Of a stretch of DNA of 49,405 bases, positions 35,491-45,534 are shown in pieces. The notes under the pieces were generated by a model. The model searched no databases and had not been told where the DNA came from. It saw only the letters and a program-made list of their open reading frames with translations. This stretch comes from Paracoccaceae bacterium (GTDB taxonomy: Bacteria > Pseudomonadota > Alphaproteobacteria > Rhodobacterales > Rhodobacteraceae), in assembly GCA_029248915.1 (NCBI GenBank), contig JAQWIK010000103.1, positions 1-49,405 on the forward strand, written 5' to 3'. A program made the position numbers and the translations under genes. Numbering within the stretch: position 1 is the first letter of the stretch; the number at the start of each line of letters is the position of its first letter.

Positions 35491-36189
35491 ATGAAAAAAG
35501 TTTATGGAACTGCCGAGGAAGCTCTAAAGGATCTACTATTTGATGGTATGTTCATCGCTTCCGGAGGTTTTGGACTATGCGGCATCCCAGAATTGTTGCT
35601 GGAAGCTATTAAAGATGCTGGAACAAAGGACTTAACCTTTGCGTCAAATAATGCTGGTGTTGATAACTTTGGAATAGGAATATTACTGGAAACTCGCCAA
35701 GTTAAAAAGATGATATCGTCATACGTGGGAGAAAATGCAGAGTTCATGAGGCAATATTTAGCCGGCGAGCTTGAGTTGGAATTTAACCCCCAGGGCACTT
35801 TAGCAGAAAGAATGCGTTCCGCAGGTTGTGGGATACCAGGTTTTTACACAAAAACTGGAGTGGGTACTATAATCGCCGATGGTAAAGAACACAAAGATTT
35901 CAATGGAGAGACTTATATTCTGGAAGAAAGCCTGTTTGCAGATCTATCAATTATAAAAGCGTGGAAGGCCGACGAAACAGGGAATCTTATATTCAGAAAA
36001 ACTGCGCGAAATTTCAATCCTCCGGCTGCAATGTGTGGCAAGGTTTGCGTCGTAGAGGTAGAGGAAATTGTGCCTACAGGTTCAATCGATCCAGATTTAA
36101 TACATCTGCCTGGGATCTACGTTCATAGGATCATAAAAGGTCAGCACGAAAAACGAATTGAACAGCGCACAACGCGCCCTGCTGCTTAG
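35491..36189 (+). CDS. 3-oxoacid CoA-transferase, subunit A
   Basis: The alpha subunit of a succinyl-CoA:3-oxoacid CoA-transferase (scoA/atoD/pcaI type), which moves CoA from succinyl-CoA to acetoacetate or another 3-oxoacid. The 232-residue product has the N-terminal signature [21 protein letters not shown] (about residues 16-36) and the phosphate/CoA-binding features [10 protein letters not shown] and [23 protein letters not shown] precedes the ATG. The B subunit follows after 11 bases. Acetoacetate is the likely acceptor; 3-oxoadipate is the alternative and cannot be excluded. Confidence 0.93.
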   Translation: MKKVYGTAEEALKDLLFDGMFIASGGFGLCGIPELLLEAIKDAGTKDLTFASNNAGVDNFGIGILLETRQVKKMISSYVGENAEFMRQYLAGELELEFNPQGTLAERMRSAGCGIPGFYTKTGVGTIIADGKEHKDFNGETYILEESLFADLSIIKAWKADETGNLIFRKTARNFNPPAAMCGKVCVVEVEEIVPTGSIDPDLIHLPGIYVHRIIKGQHEKRIEQRTTRPAA

Positions 36190-36200
36190 AGGATATAAAA

Positions 36201-36827
36201 ATGTGGGATCGAGATCAGATGGCTGCCCGAGCAGCAAAAGAACTTGAAGACGGAATGTATGTAAATCTTGGCATTGGAATACCAACTTTGGTATCAAATT
36301 ATATTCCAGAAGGGATGAACGTTACACTACAGTCAGAAAACGGAATGCTCGGAATGGGACCATTTCCATTCGAAGGCCAGGAAGATTCAGATTTAATCAA
36401 TGCTGGGAAGCAAACGATTACTGAATTACCGCAAACTGCTTATTTTGATAGCGCCACCTCTTTTGGAATGATCCGAGGAGGCAAAATAGCAATGGCAATT
36501 TTGGGAGCAATGGAAGTTGCTGAAAACGGTGACTTAGCTAATTGGATGATACCTGGAAAACTCGTTAAAGGGATGGGCGGTGCTATGGATTTAGTGTCCG
36601 GTGTTGGGCGTGTCATTGTTGTTATGGATCATACAAACAAACATGGGGACTCCAAGTTATTGAGGGAGTGCACTTTACCTCTGACTGGAAAGAGTGTTGT
36701 GCATAGAATAATTACAAATTTAGGCGTCTTGGATGTTGTTTCGGGTGGCTTGGAAATTATCGAGTGTGCGGATGGAATATCCGAGCAAGAAGTGCGTAGC
36801 GCTACAGAAGCCAAAATAGTGAACTAA
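36201..36827 (+). CDS. 3-oxoacid CoA-transferase, subunit B
   Basis: The beta subunit of the CoA-transferase (scoB/atoA/pcaJ type). The 208-residue product has the GIGIPTLV block (about 24-31) and the catalytic glutamate in [11 protein letters not shown] (Glu46), which forms the enzyme-CoA thioester. [15 protein letters not shown] and [12 protein letters not shown] follow as in the family. GAGGAT lies ahead of the ATG. It forms a two-gene unit with the A subunit; the Lhr helicase gene starts 20 bases later. Confidence 0.94.
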   Translation: MWDRDQMAARAAKELEDGMYVNLGIGIPTLVSNYIPEGMNVTLQSENGMLGMGPFPFEGQEDSDLINAGKQTITELPQTAYFDSATSFGMIRGGKIAMAILGAMEVAENGDLANWMIPGKLVKGMGGAMDLVSGVGRVIVVMDHTNKHGDSKLLRECTLPLTGKSVVHRIITNLGVLDVVSGGLEIIECADGISEQEVRSATEAKIVN

Positions 36828-36847
36828 TTTAAAGCTTCTTAAAATTA

Positions 36848-39259
36848 ATGCTAAAATATGATTTACCAAAAAAGTTTAAAAACTGGATTGAAACAAAAAA
36901 CTGGGTCTTGCGGCCCCACCAGATTGAAGTTCTGAATAATTCAAAAAGGCAGTCTCAACTCCTTATTGCCCCAACCGGATCCGGAAAAACCTTATCAGGA
37001 TTTTTACCAACACTAATCGAACTTGATTCCGTAAAGTTTTCTGGCCTCCACACAATTTACGTTTCCCCATTAAAAGCACTAGCCGCGGACATAAAACGAA
37101 ATTTAATGATCCCTATCGAAGAAATGGGTCTGAATATTAGAGTAGAAGATAGAACTGGCGACACCAAAGCTGCAACAAAGCGACGCCAGCGAGTTGATCC
37201 GCCACATATTTTACTTACCACTCCTGAAAGCCTGGCATTACTCGTTTCTTTTCCAGAATCTAAAGTCCTTTTTGCGAACTTAGAAAGAATAGTGATTGAT
37301 GAAATACATGCGCTTGTTGAAAGCAAACGTGGCCATCAGTTAGTTTTAGCAATTTCTCGGTTGCAATCCTTATGTACGAACCTTCGGAAAATAGGACTAT
37401 CTGCAACAGTTGAAAACCCTAATGAAATAGCGCAATTTATTTCAAAAAATGAAGCTTCTTGCCCAATTATTTTTGCTAAAACTGGAATAGAACCAGATAT
37501 TTCAATGCTTCAAACAAAAGTTTCACCTCCCTGGTCAGGAGCAGGAGCGACCTATGCCATCCCAGATGTATTGGAGAAAGTATCCTCTCATAAAACTACT
37601 CTGATTTTTCATAACACGCGCGCTCAAGCTGAAATCTTTTTTCATAACTTATGGTTAAATAATAATAAAAATTTACCCATTGCTATCCATCATGGCAGCC
37701 TCAGTCTAGAACAACGAAAGCGGGTTGAGGCAGCTATTAATAGAGGTGAATTGAGGGCTATCGTTTGCACTGGTACCTTAGATCTAGGAATAGATTGGAA
37801 TGATGTAGACCTTGTTATTCAAGTTGGTGCCCCAAAAAATATAAAAAGGCTAGTACAGAGAATTGGGAGAGCAAACCACACTTATAATGCTCCATCCAAA
37901 GCAATAGTTGTTCCAGCCAACAAATTTGAAATCATTGAGTGTCAAGCTGCTCTAGAGGCGGTCAAAGATAAAGATCTAGACGGTGAGACAGTACAGACAG
38001 GATCACTTGATGTATTGTGTCAACATATTTTGATTGTGGCTTGTGCTGGAAAAATCCATCCCACTAAATTATTTAAGGAAATAAAGAAAGTAGGCGCTTA
38101 CAAAAACTTAACAAAGCATGACTTTAAAGAGTGTTTACGATTTTGTATAGACGGAGGATATGCACTTAAACGATACGAACAGTGGCACAGACTAAAAATT
38201 GATAATGCGGGAAACTTAGTCCTGCGCGATCCGAGAACTTCAAATAGAATTAGAATGAATGTGGGAACCATCCAAGATACAGATACCCTTAAAGTTAAGA
38301 CGCATCGTCGAGGTGGTGGGAAAGCCCTTGGAGAAATTGAAGAAGCTTTTGCCGCATCATTGACAAAAGGGGATACTTTTTTAATTGGAGGCAAAATAGT
38401 CCGCTTCGAGAATCTGCGGGAAATGGTCGTAGAAGTAACACAAAACGCAAACAAGCAACCTAAAATTGCCACCTTTATGGGAACTAAATTTGCAACAAGT
38501 ACAAAACTAAGCGATAGAATTTTAGATAATTTCCAAAATGAACATTGGGACGATTTGCCAGCAGATACGGTGAGCTGGTTAAATAAACAGAAAGAATTTT
38601 CAGAACTTCCAGTAAAAAACAGTTTATTAGTCGAAACTTTTTTCAGAAAATCTCGACATTATATGGTGGTCTATAGCTTTGCGGGAAGGAATGCTAACCA
38701 AACATTAGGCCTAATTTTATCCAAAAGATTAGAAGAACTCGAGCTGGCACCGTTGGGCTTTGTGGCAAATGATTACGCTACCCTACTGTGGGGTCTCAAA
38801 AAAGTACAAAATCCGATCGAATTATTCAATTCCAATGCGATCGAACTGGGCCTTGATAATTGGCTTTCAGGTAACGCTTTAATGAAAAGAACATTTAAAG
38901 CCGTGGCTACAGTTTCAGGATTAATTGACCGAAATTTGCCAGGTCTTAAAAAATCAGGGCGCCAGACAACTTTTTCTTCAGATATTTTATATGATACTTT
39001 GGTCAAATATGATCCAGGTCATCTCCTCTTAAAAATAACCAAGGATGAAGCCATGAAGGGGCTGATTGATTTTAACCGCATAAAAGAAATGTTCGATAGA
39101 ATAGATAATAATATAAAACATATAGATCTACCACATGTGTCTCCTTTAGCGGCGCCAATGTTGCTAGAGATGGGTACTGTACCCATTGAAGGAAAGGCTA
39201 AAGAACTAATTTTAAAAAATGAAGCAAGTTTGCTTATGAAAGAGGCTGGGTTAGTTTAA
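36848..39259 (+). CDS. Lhr-type ATP-dependent helicase (DNA-repair ligase-associated type)
   Basis: A superfamily 2 DEXH helicase of the short Lhr type, 803 residues. It has motif I APTGSGKT (about residues 40-47), VSPLKALAAD, motif II DEIH (in IVIDEIHALVESKRG), GLSATVENP, motif IV-VI blocks (HHGSLSLEQRKRVE, VCTGTLDLGIDWNDVDLVIQVGAPK, QRIGRANH), then a winged-helix and Lhr core domain. Such proteins occur with PdeM, an ATP-dependent DNA ligase and an exonuclease in a proposed DNA-damage response set. PdeM follows here after 36 bases; the ligase and exonuclease are not adjacent. Confidence 0.93.
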   Translation: MLKYDLPKKFKNWIETKNWVLRPHQIEVLNNSKRQSQLLIAPTGSGKTLSGFLPTLIELDSVKFSGLHTIYVSPLKALAADIKRNLMIPIEEMGLNIRVEDRTGDTKAATKRRQRVDPPHILLTTPESLALLVSFPESKVLFANLERIVIDEIHALVESKRGHQLVLAISRLQSLCTNLRKIGLSATVENPNEIAQFISKNEASCPIIFAKTGIEPDISMLQTKVSPPWSGAGATYAIPDVLEKVSSHKTTLIFHNTRAQAEIFFHNLWLNNNKNLPIAIHHGSLSLEQRKRVEAAINRGELRAIVCTGTLDLGIDWNDVDLVIQVGAPKNIKRLVQRIGRANHTYNAPSKAIVVPANKFEIIECQAALEAVKDKDLDGETVQTGSLDVLCQHILIVACAGKIHPTKLFKEIKKVGAYKNLTKHDFKECLRFCIDGGYALKRYEQWHRLKIDNAGNLVLRDPRTSNRIRMNVGTIQDTDTLKVKTHRRGGGKALGEIEEAFAASLTKGDTFLIGGKIVRFENLREMVVEVTQNANKQPKIATFMGTKFATSTKLSDRILDNFQNEHWDDLPADTVSWLNKQKEFSELPVKNSLLVETFFRKSRHYMVVYSFAGRNANQTLGLILSKRLEELELAPLGFVANDYATLLWGLKKVQNPIELFNSNAIELGLDNWLSGNALMKRTFKAVATVSGLIDRNLPGLKKSGRQTTFSSDILYDTLVKYDPGHLLLKITKDEAMKGLIDFNRIKEMFDRIDNNIKHIDLPHVSPLAAPMLLEMGTVPIEGKAKELILKNEASLLMKEAGLV

Positions 39260-39295
39260 AAGTTATGGCGTCTATAACACTTCTTAAGAAATGAA

Positions 39296-39964
39296 ATGAA
39301 CTATTTTAAGTTTTCAATCTCAGAAAATGAACTTTTGGCGTTGCCATCAGGAGCTCTATGGTGGCCCGATCAATCCATTTTATGTGTTTCCGATTTACAT
39401 TTTGGCAAGTCAAATAGATTAGCCAGAAAGGGTCAATCGTGGATGCCCCCGTATGAAAATCAAGATACATTATTACGGTTAGAAAAAGACTTGGATGCCA
39501 CGAATACAAAAAAAATAATATGCCTAGGGGATAGTTTTGATGATAACGAAGCCAGTAGATCGCTTCCACCAGATGAGGTTCTTTGGATTACAAAAATGCA
39601 AACACGTCGGGAATGGATATGGATTTCTGGCAATCATGATCCCTCACCTAAAAATTTAGGTGGTACTTTTTTAGAGTCACTCGAAATTGAAAAACTGAAT
39701 TTCCAACATATCGCAAGTTCCAAAAAACGTTTCGAAATATCTGGCCATTACCACCCTAAAATAAGGGTGAGAGTAAAGCATCAATCTTTCACAAAGCGTT
39801 GCTTCTTGGTGGATGATAAGCGTGTAATAATGCCAGCCTATGGAACCTATACTGGAGGTCTTTACTGCAACCGTGATCCACTTCGTTCAATTATGAACCA
39901 AAATTCTATTGCCTTAATGACTGGAAAAGAAATTTATCCTATTCCAATTTCTAAAGCAAATTAA
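39296..39964 (+). CDS. pdeM: PdeM, ligase-associated metallophosphoesterase
   Basis: A 222-residue calcineurin-like phosphoesterase of the type found beside Lhr helicases and ATP-dependent ligases. Metal-binding motifs appear in order: [12 protein letters not shown] (about residues 29-40), [18 protein letters not shown], and the closing [12 protein letters not shown]. The family is annotated as an endonuclease/phosphoesterase in DNA damage response; biochemical details are sparse. The stop codon overlaps the folD stop codon on the other strand by four bases (TTAA). Confidence 0.9.
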   Translation: MNYFKFSISENELLALPSGALWWPDQSILCVSDLHFGKSNRLARKGQSWMPPYENQDTLLRLEKDLDATNTKKIICLGDSFDDNEASRSLPPDEVLWITKMQTRREWIWISGNHDPSPKNLGGTFLESLEIEKLNFQHIASSKKRFEISGHYHPKIRVRVKHQSFTKRCFLVDDKRVIMPAYGTYTGGLYCNRDPLRSIMNQNSIALMTGKEIYPIPISKAN

Positions 39965-40854
39965 TTTAGATTGATATCTGGCTCCTTGAGATGATATTTC
40001 CGACAACAGGCAACCAAAGTATTTGCTAACAAACAAGCGATCGTCATTGGCCCAACACCACCAGGAACAGGAGTTATGGCGCCCGCAACTTCTGAACAGC
40101 TTGAGAATTGTGCGTCACCAACCAAACGCTTCCCACCATCACTTCCCTCAACTCTATTAATCCCTACGTCGATAAGGGTAGCTCCGGATTTTATCCAATC
40201 ACCTTTAACCATTTCTGCTCTACCTACAGCCGCTACTACTATATCCGCGCGTCCAACCACTGCTTCCAAATTTTTTGTTCTAGAATGCGTTACCGTAACG
40301 GTACAACTTTCGTTTAACAAAAGCTGAGCCATTGGTTTTCCAACTATGTTTGACCGACCGATTATTACTGCATCCTTGCCAGCCAACGACCCATGGAATT
40401 CTTTAAGCATCAACAAGCAACCTAAAGGTGTACAAGGAACCATAGATTTTTGACCCGTAGCCAATAATCCAACATTGGAAATATGAAAACCATCCACGTC
40501 TTTTTCTGGATTGATTGAATTTATTATAGAATCTTCATTGATATGTTTCGGTAAAGGTAGCTGAACTAAAATTCCATGGACCTCGTCATCATCGTTTAAC
40601 TGATTTACCAAAGCCAAGAGATCTTCTTCAGAAGTATCTTCATTGAGTTTGTGTTCATATGACTTCATTCCAGCTTCGATAGTTTGCTTTCCTTTTGATC
40701 GAACGTAAACTTGGCTTGCTGGATCCTCACCAACTAAAACTACAGCCAAGCCGGGAGTAACTTTATGTTCTTTTTCTAAAACAGTCACATGTTTAGCAAC
40801 TTGGTCTCGTAGCTTCTTTGAAAAAAGCTTTCCATCTAGTATTTGTGCTACCAT
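39961..40854 (-). CDS. folD: FolD, methylenetetrahydrofolate dehydrogenase/cyclohydrolase
   Basis: FolD interconverts 5,10-methylene-, methenyl- and 10-formyl-tetrahydrofolate, with NADP. The 297-residue product has [14 protein letters not shown] (with the catalytic lysine), [21 protein letters not shown], the NADP-binding [29 protein letters not shown] and the closing DVGINRV and [15 protein letters not shown] signatures. It is full length and convergent with pdeM. With fhs (41244-42920) and sarcosine oxidase it forms a folate-linked one-carbon route. Confidence 0.97.
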   Translation of the reverse strand: MVAQILDGKLFSKKLRDQVAKHVTVLEKEHKVTPGLAVVLVGEDPASQVYVRSKGKQTIEAGMKSYEHKLNEDTSEEDLLALVNQLNDDDEVHGILVQLPLPKHINEDSIINSINPEKDVDGFHISNVGLLATGQKSMVPCTPLGCLLMLKEFHGSLAGKDAVIIGRSNIVGKPMAQLLLNESCTVTVTHSRTKNLEAVVGRADIVVAAVGRAEMVKGDWIKSGATLIDVGINRVEGSDGGKRLVGDAQFSSCSEVAGAITPVPGGVGPMTIACLLANTLVACCRKYHLKEPDINLN

Positions 40855-40887
40855 TTTTGGTAATCCTTTAAAATTAATAAATTAAAC

Positions 40888-41193
40888 TCACTCTTCACGA
40901 ATAGTTTTTGCTTCTCTTTGGATCGACCAATCAATTAAAATTCGCCATATTTTTTCTACAAGATCCGAATCCATGTTGAGTTCCAAAGCCGCACTCCGCG
41001 CGTTCGAAACCACTTTTTCAATTCGTTCGGGAATTCTAGCGGGCATTCCATTGGAGCTTTTTAACTCAGTTGCCCTATCGATAAATTCAGAACGATGGGC
41101 CAAGAGCTCAATTATTTTTACATCCAACTTATCAATTTGACGACGTAATTCATCCATATCATTACAATCGGCTGGTTTTGTGAGCTCTGTCAT
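40888..41193 (-). CDS. Chorismate mutase, AroQ type
   Basis: A 101-residue helical protein with the AroQ pattern DELRRQIDKLDVKIIELLAHRSEFIDRATELK (residues 13-44), containing the active-site arginines and lysine that bind chorismate or prephenate. It catalyses chorismate to prephenate in phenylalanine and tyrosine synthesis. A related isochorismate pyruvate-lyase (PchB) has the same fold, but no siderophore genes are near. GGGAG six bases before the ATG supports the start. It lies between fhs and folD, an arrangement common in Rhodobacterales (from memory). Confidence 0.87.
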   Translation of the reverse strand: MTELTKPADCNDMDELRRQIDKLDVKIIELLAHRSEFIDRATELKSSNGMPARIPERIEKVVSNARSAALELNMDSDLVEKIWRILIDWSIQREAKTIREE

Positions 41194-41205
41194 TATGGTC
41201 TCCCG

Positions 41206-41244
41206 AACTTAAAACTTAGCAATGTAAAACATTAAATTTAAGTT
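41206..41244. other. Nested inverted repeat in the fhs-chorismate mutase gap
   Basis: An eight-base outer inverted repeat (AACTTAAA at 41206-41213, TTTAAGTT at 41237-41244) encloses a second perfect one (AATGT, three bases, ACATT at 41221-41233). It fills nearly all of the 50-base gap between the two genes. There is no T tract, so it is more likely an RNA structure or processing site than a terminator; with an AT-only stem it may be chance. Confidence 0.3.
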
Positions 41245-42920
41245 TAGAACAACCCTTCTATTTCACCAGATTTGTTGAGACATATAGATTCAGCTGCAGG
41301 AACTCGAGGCAGACCGGGCATAGTCATTATTTCTCCGCATACAACCACTATGAAACCTGCACCCGCGCTAATTCTCACTTCTCGAACTGGAACACTGTGT
41401 CCAGTTGGCGCTCCACGCAAGGTAGGATCGGTCGAGAAACTGTATTGAGTTTTCGCCATACAAATTGGCAAACCACCATACCCCTGATCCTCCCACTGCT
41501 TTAATTGATCAAGAATTTTTTTATCCATAACGGCTTCATCAGCCCTGTAAATGCTTTTGCAAATCGTCTGAATTTTTTCGGCTAGCGGCATATTGTCAGG
41601 ATAAATTGGAGCAAAATCAGAAACTCCTGAGTCAGCTATTTCTGAGACACGCTTAGCCAATTCTATTGAACCCTCTGACCCAAACTCCCAATGTTTTGAA
41701 ACAATAGCTTCAGAACCCTGACTTGTCACAAAATCCATTACAGCATCAATCTCGTCTTCTGTGTCTTTTACGAAATGGTTAATTGCAACGATTACTGGAA
41801 CCCCAAAGCTTTTCAAGTTCTCTATGTGACGACCTAAATTTGCACATCCAGACTTCACAGCACTTACATTTTCTTTTCCTAAATCTTGTTTGGCCACTCC
41901 ACCATTCATTTTCATAGCGCGAATAGTAGCAACAAGTACAATGACGGAGGGGGATAAACCCGCCTTGCGGCATTTTATATTTAGAAATTTCTCAGCGCCT
42001 AAGTCAGCCCCAAAGCCAGCTTCAGTTACAACATAATCGGATAATTTAAGCGCTGTTTGAGTTGCAATTAAAGAATTGCACCCATGCGCGATATTAGCAA
42101 AAGGACCACCGTGTACAAAAGCGGGGTTATTTTCTAACGTCTGAACCAAATTAGGTTTAATTGCGTCTTTAAGCAAAACTGTCATCGCTCCATCTGCCTG
42201 AATATCACGGCAAAAGACAGGAGAACGATCGCGTCTATATGCAACAATCATATTTCCTAGTTTTTCCTGCAAATCAGTTAGATCTTTGGCTAAACACAAA
42301 ATTGCCATAACTTCTGAGGCAACTGTAATATCAAAACCTGCCTCGCGTGGGAACCCATTGGAAACGCCCCCGAGGGATGCTGTAATCTGACGGAGTGCTC
42401 TATCATTCATGTCTACGACCCGCCGCCATACCACTCTTCGAGTATCTATGCCTAGGTCATTACCCCAATAAATATGATTATCAATCATAGCTGAAAGTAA
42501 TGAGTGTGCAGACGTAATAGCGTGGAAATCACCCGTGAAATGTAAGTTCATATCTTCCATCGGGATAACTTGGGAATAACCGCCGCCAGCAGCACCACCT
42601 TTCATACCAAAATTTGGACCTAAAGATGCTTCCCTAATACAAATCATGGCATTTTTGCCGATTTTGTTAAGTCCATCGCCAAGACCAACAGTTGTTGTTG
42701 TTTTACCTTCTCCAGCCGGTGTTGGATTTATGGCTGTTACAAGAATTAGTTTCCCATTTTCTCGGTCTTGCAAAGTGTTTATAAATTCTTGGCTTACTTT
42801 TGCCTTATCGTGACCATACGGCAACAAATGTTCTGCTTCAATTCCGAGGTGGGCACCAACTTCCTGAATTGGTTTTTTTTCTGCACTTCGAGCAATTTCA
42901 ATATCACTTTTGTAGCCCAT
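41244..42920 (-). CDS. fhs: Formate-tetrahydrofolate ligase
   Basis: Fhs joins formate to tetrahydrofolate at the cost of ATP, giving 10-formyl-THF; run with FolD it links formate and the methylene-THF pool. The 558-residue product has the ATP-binding loop [18 protein letters not shown] (about residues 67-84), [28 protein letters not shown], the substrate region [13 protein letters not shown] and the closing [22 protein letters not shown] before the ATG supports the start. It is the most upstream gene of fhs-chorismate mutase-folD; the 167-base upstream gap holds no recognisable riboswitch. Confidence 0.97.
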   Translation of the reverse strand: MGYKSDIEIARSAEKKPIQEVGAHLGIEAEHLLPYGHDKAKVSQEFINTLQDRENGKLILVTAINPTPAGEGKTTTTVGLGDGLNKIGKNAMICIREASLGPNFGMKGGAAGGGYSQVIPMEDMNLHFTGDFHAITSAHSLLSAMIDNHIYWGNDLGIDTRRVVWRRVVDMNDRALRQITASLGGVSNGFPREAGFDITVASEVMAILCLAKDLTDLQEKLGNMIVAYRRDRSPVFCRDIQADGAMTVLLKDAIKPNLVQTLENNPAFVHGGPFANIAHGCNSLIATQTALKLSDYVVTEAGFGADLGAEKFLNIKCRKAGLSPSVIVLVATIRAMKMNGGVAKQDLGKENVSAVKSGCANLGRHIENLKSFGVPVIVAINHFVKDTEDEIDAVMDFVTSQGSEAIVSKHWEFGSEGSIELAKRVSEIADSGVSDFAPIYPDNMPLAEKIQTICKSIYRADEAVMDKKILDQLKQWEDQGYGGLPICMAKTQYSFSTDPTLRGAPTGHSVPVREVRISAGAGFIVVVCGEIMTMPGLPRVPAAESICLNKSGEIEGLF

Positions 42921-43050
42921 CTAAGTTTCCTCTTTCAAATGAAAAACATCTTTAGATCCTATAAAGCCTAAGTATAATTTCAACTTTGCATTTCCGACAT
43001 TTACCAGACCACTTACGTCCAGATTTTAGAAAAATATATTTTATAGGAAG

Positions 43051-43072
43051 TTAAATAAGCCATACTGGCTTA
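43051..43072 (-). terminator. Possible weak terminator after plsC
   Basis: A six-base perfect stem (TAAGCC with GGCTTA, 43056-43061 and 43067-43072) with a five-base loop lies 16 bases beyond the plsC stop, followed on the minus strand by TTTAA. The T run is short, so termination efficiency would be low. It would mark the end of ftsE-ftsX-plsC. Confidence 0.35.
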
Positions 43073-43087
43073 AAATTTTCTTTTTAT

Positions 43088-43810
43088 TCATATTTCTACT
43101 TCAGTAATTAATTGATTTGTTCTTTTTTCTATCGATTGCTCAAGTTCACTCATAAGAACTGAATTCTCTAATCCTGCAGGTATCAAAGGCAAACACTCAA
43201 CAACTGCAATCCCGGGCTGCCGCATAATGCCAAATTTTGGCCAGAAAAGTCCAACGTTGCAAGCCACTGGTAGACATTCTTGACCAGTTTGTTGATAAAG
43301 TGCAGCGACACCTATTTTGTATGGTTTAAAGTCACCTGGCGACACTCTAGTTCCTTGTGGATAGATAATTAGCTGCCCAGGAGGAGCGTCACCTGAAGCG
43401 ACAGCAGACATCATTTTTTGTATCGCTTCAGATCTTTTCCCACGCTCTACTGGAACACATCCTATTTTTTTTGCGTACCATCCCAGCACAGGAGCCCAAC
43501 GCAATGACGATTTCATTATAAATTTTGGCCTTGGCGTTTCACTAACAATCAAAATAATATCAAAAAAGCTTTGGTGTTTCGCCGCGATAATGAGCTCGGT
43601 ATCTGGGATAACTCCCCTGACCTCAGATTTTAAACCAACCATCCAAGAAGCTGTCCAACGGACCCATCTACACCAAACATGAACAGCTAAATAGGAATAG
43701 TCCCTGTTGAGCATAACAAATGGACAAAACAACAGGCCAAAAATTACCATCATTAAATACATCTGAATAAGAAACAGCAGAGAACGTAGATATTGAAACG
43801 CATAAAGCAT
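43088..43810 (-). CDS. plsC: 1-acyl-sn-glycerol-3-phosphate acyltransferase (PlsC family)
   Basis: PlsC acylates lysophosphatidic acid to phosphatidic acid in phospholipid synthesis. I choose the ATG at 43810, which overlaps the ftsX stop by one base (TAATG); the frame is open upstream to 43906. The 240-residue product has an N-terminal hydrophobic segment (about residues 7-30), the HX4D catalytic motif HQSFFD, and the conserved IGCVPVERGKRSEA and IIYPQGTRVSPG blocks. It is coupled to ftsX. Other acyltransferases of the family share these motifs, so the substrate is assumed. Confidence 0.9.
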   Translation of the reverse strand: MLYAFQYLRSLLFLIQMYLMMVIFGLLFCPFVMLNRDYSYLAVHVWCRWVRWTASWMVGLKSEVRGVIPDTELIIAAKHQSFFDIILIVSETPRPKFIMKSSLRWAPVLGWYAKKIGCVPVERGKRSEAIQKMMSAVASGDAPPGQLIIYPQGTRVSPGDFKPYKIGVAALYQQTGQECLPVACNVGLFWPKFGIMRQPGIAVVECLPLIPAGLENSVLMSELEQSIEKRTNQLITEVEI

Positions 43811-44703
43811 TAGGCCAGAGACTTCAGGATACTGAGTGAGGATATGCGTGCTGTTAAAAACGTCATAACAAAAAAGGATAAGGGAACAACAATTAACCAA
43901 GACCATTCCAAGCCTTCTAATCTAAGGCCTAACAAAACTGCAGTTTGATCCACCTCAGAGGGTAAAAGAAACAGGGTTATTGATGCTAACATCGCACCAA
44001 GCGCTGAACCAAAAAAAGCTCTAAAAGCAAATTTACGGACAAATGCTGCAGCAATATATTGGTCGGTGGCTCCAACTAGCCTCAAAACTTCAATTACCTT
44101 TCTATTTGATGACAGAGCAGCACGGGTAACGAGAACCATCATTGCGATTACAATGAAAAATATCAAACCAATTGATAACCAACCCAGAAACCAAATACGA
44201 TAAGCCGCTTTTATTAGAGGCTGCCGCCACCTTGTATGATCGTCAAGTACTGCAGAGGGGACTTCAGCAGCGAGCCTTAGCCTTAGACCTGCTCGGTCAT
44301 ATCCATTTTCATCTTCTTCAATGCTTATGAGACGTGGCATGGGCAAATTGTTTATCGGCACTTTTGGCCCAAACCAAGGCTCAAGCAATGCCTGCTGTTC
44401 TTCTTCTTTCAACAAACGAAAAGATGCTATTCCCTTTGTATTGGATAAAACATTTAAAGCGGCCTCTGTTTGACTTTCTAAATCTGCTTTTGGGGCAGAT
44501 ACGCGCAAGGTCGCAGAATTTGCCAAGGAGTCTGACCAGCTGTGAGCTAATCGATCAGCGGCAAACGAAATGGCTACTGAAAAAACAATCAAGAATGCCA
44601 TGGATGCAGAAGTGAAAAATGTCAAAAGCGTGGTAAATCCATTCGTCGGAACGACCTGATTTACGTATCTATCAGGTAATAATATATTTTTCATACCAAC
44701 CAT
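43810..44703 (-). CDS. ftsX: FtsX, cell division ABC transporter membrane subunit
   Basis: FtsX with FtsE forms an ABC-type complex that regulates cell-wall hydrolysis at division. I take the ATG at 44703, sharing one base with the ftsE stop (TGATG); a TTG at 44706 or the ATG at 44694 are alternatives. The roughly 297-residue product has four hydrophobic segments: one near the N-terminus (about residues 24-46), a periplasmic domain, and three in the C-terminal half (near 170-190, 218-240 and 263-285), as in FtsX. The conserved VIEVLRLVGATDQYIA block lies between the second and third. Confidence 0.9.
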   Translation of the reverse strand: MVGMKNILLPDRYVNQVVPTNGFTTLLTFFTSASMAFLIVFSVAISFAADRLAHSWSDSLANSATLRVSAPKADLESQTEAALNVLSNTKGIASFRLLKEEEQQALLEPWFGPKVPINNLPMPRLISIEEDENGYDRAGLRLRLAAEVPSAVLDDHTRWRQPLIKAAYRIWFLGWLSIGLIFFIVIAMMVLVTRAALSSNRKVIEVLRLVGATDQYIAAAFVRKFAFRAFFGSALGAMLASITLFLLPSEVDQTAVLLGLRLEGLEWSWLIVVPLSFFVMTFLTARISSLSILKSLA

Positions 44704-45377
44704 CAAAGATCGCTCCCAGCAAGCTGAACTGTTTTATTACTGATCCTTAAAACGCGAGCCTGCACGCTAGCTTTTGTAAATCTAATCAAATTTAAGTCGT
44801 GAGTAGCAATAACAATAGTTTTCCCCATATGGTTTAATTCTATCAATAATCGGATTAGCCGCTGTGACATTTCCCAGTCAATATTACCCGTTGGCTCATC
44901 AGCCAATATCACATCTGGCGACATAATAATTGCACGCGCCAAAGCTGCTCTTTGCCTTTCACCGCCCGAAAGTTCAGGTGGTAGCGCCTTGGCGCGATGG
45001 GATAGACCAACCCAATTCAAAAGCTCTTTTAAATTTACGCTATCAGATAAGGAATTTTGAGCTGAAACCATGATCGGCAACGCAATATTATCTGCAACAT
45101 TCAAATGATCAAGAAATTGACAATCTTGGTGTACAACGCCTATTTTGCGCCGCAGATATGCTATTTCGTCTCTAGACAACTCAGATATGTCTCTACTAAA
45201 AACATTGAGCTCTCCTGATGTCGGGTTGAGAGACCCGTAGCACATTTTAAGGAAAGTTGTTTTACCCGATCCTGATGGCCCGGTAAGAAAATAAAAAGAA
45301 CCTTGAGAAATGGAAACATTAAGCTCTGATAAAAGTTCCTCGCCATACGAGTAAGCGACGCTTTTCATTTCAATCAC
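44703..45377 (-). CDS. ftsE: FtsE, cell division ABC transporter ATPase
   Basis: The ATPase partner of FtsX. The 224-residue product has Walker A TGPSGSGKTTFLK (about residues 33-45), the Q-loop VVHQDCQFL, the signature LSGGERQRAALARAI, Walker B VILADEPTGN and the switch histidine in IATHD. The start is GTG at 45377 (MIEMKSVAYSYG fits the family start), with AGGAAAG upstream. It is divergent from a zinc-ribbon gene with 157 bases between them. Confidence 0.93.
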   Translation of the reverse strand: MIEMKSVAYSYGEELLSELNVSISQGSFYFLTGPSGSGKTTFLKMCYGSLNPTSGELNVFSRDISELSRDEIAYLRRKIGVVHQDCQFLDHLNVADNIALPIMVSAQNSLSDSVNLKELLNWVGLSHRAKALPPELSGGERQRAALARAIIMSPDVILADEPTGNIDWEMSQRLIRLLIELNHMGKTIVIATHDLNLIRFTKASVQARVLRISNKTVQLAGSDL

Positions 45378-45534
45378 AACTAAAACTTTCCTTATTCTTT
45401 AATTTTAAAACCCATACTATCACCATACTCTAATAAACAGTTGTTCAACAATAAAAAGCATGTACTTTTACGGCTATATATATTTTTTAATCTATCATAA
45501 AGTCTGATGGAGTCATTTATTTATAAAGGAACTA

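Noticed and set aside
42921-43050. Possible riboswitch upstream of fhs
   Set aside because: I found no tetrahydrofolate, SAM or glycine riboswitch core; the gap has no long paired elements beyond the weak hairpin after plsC.
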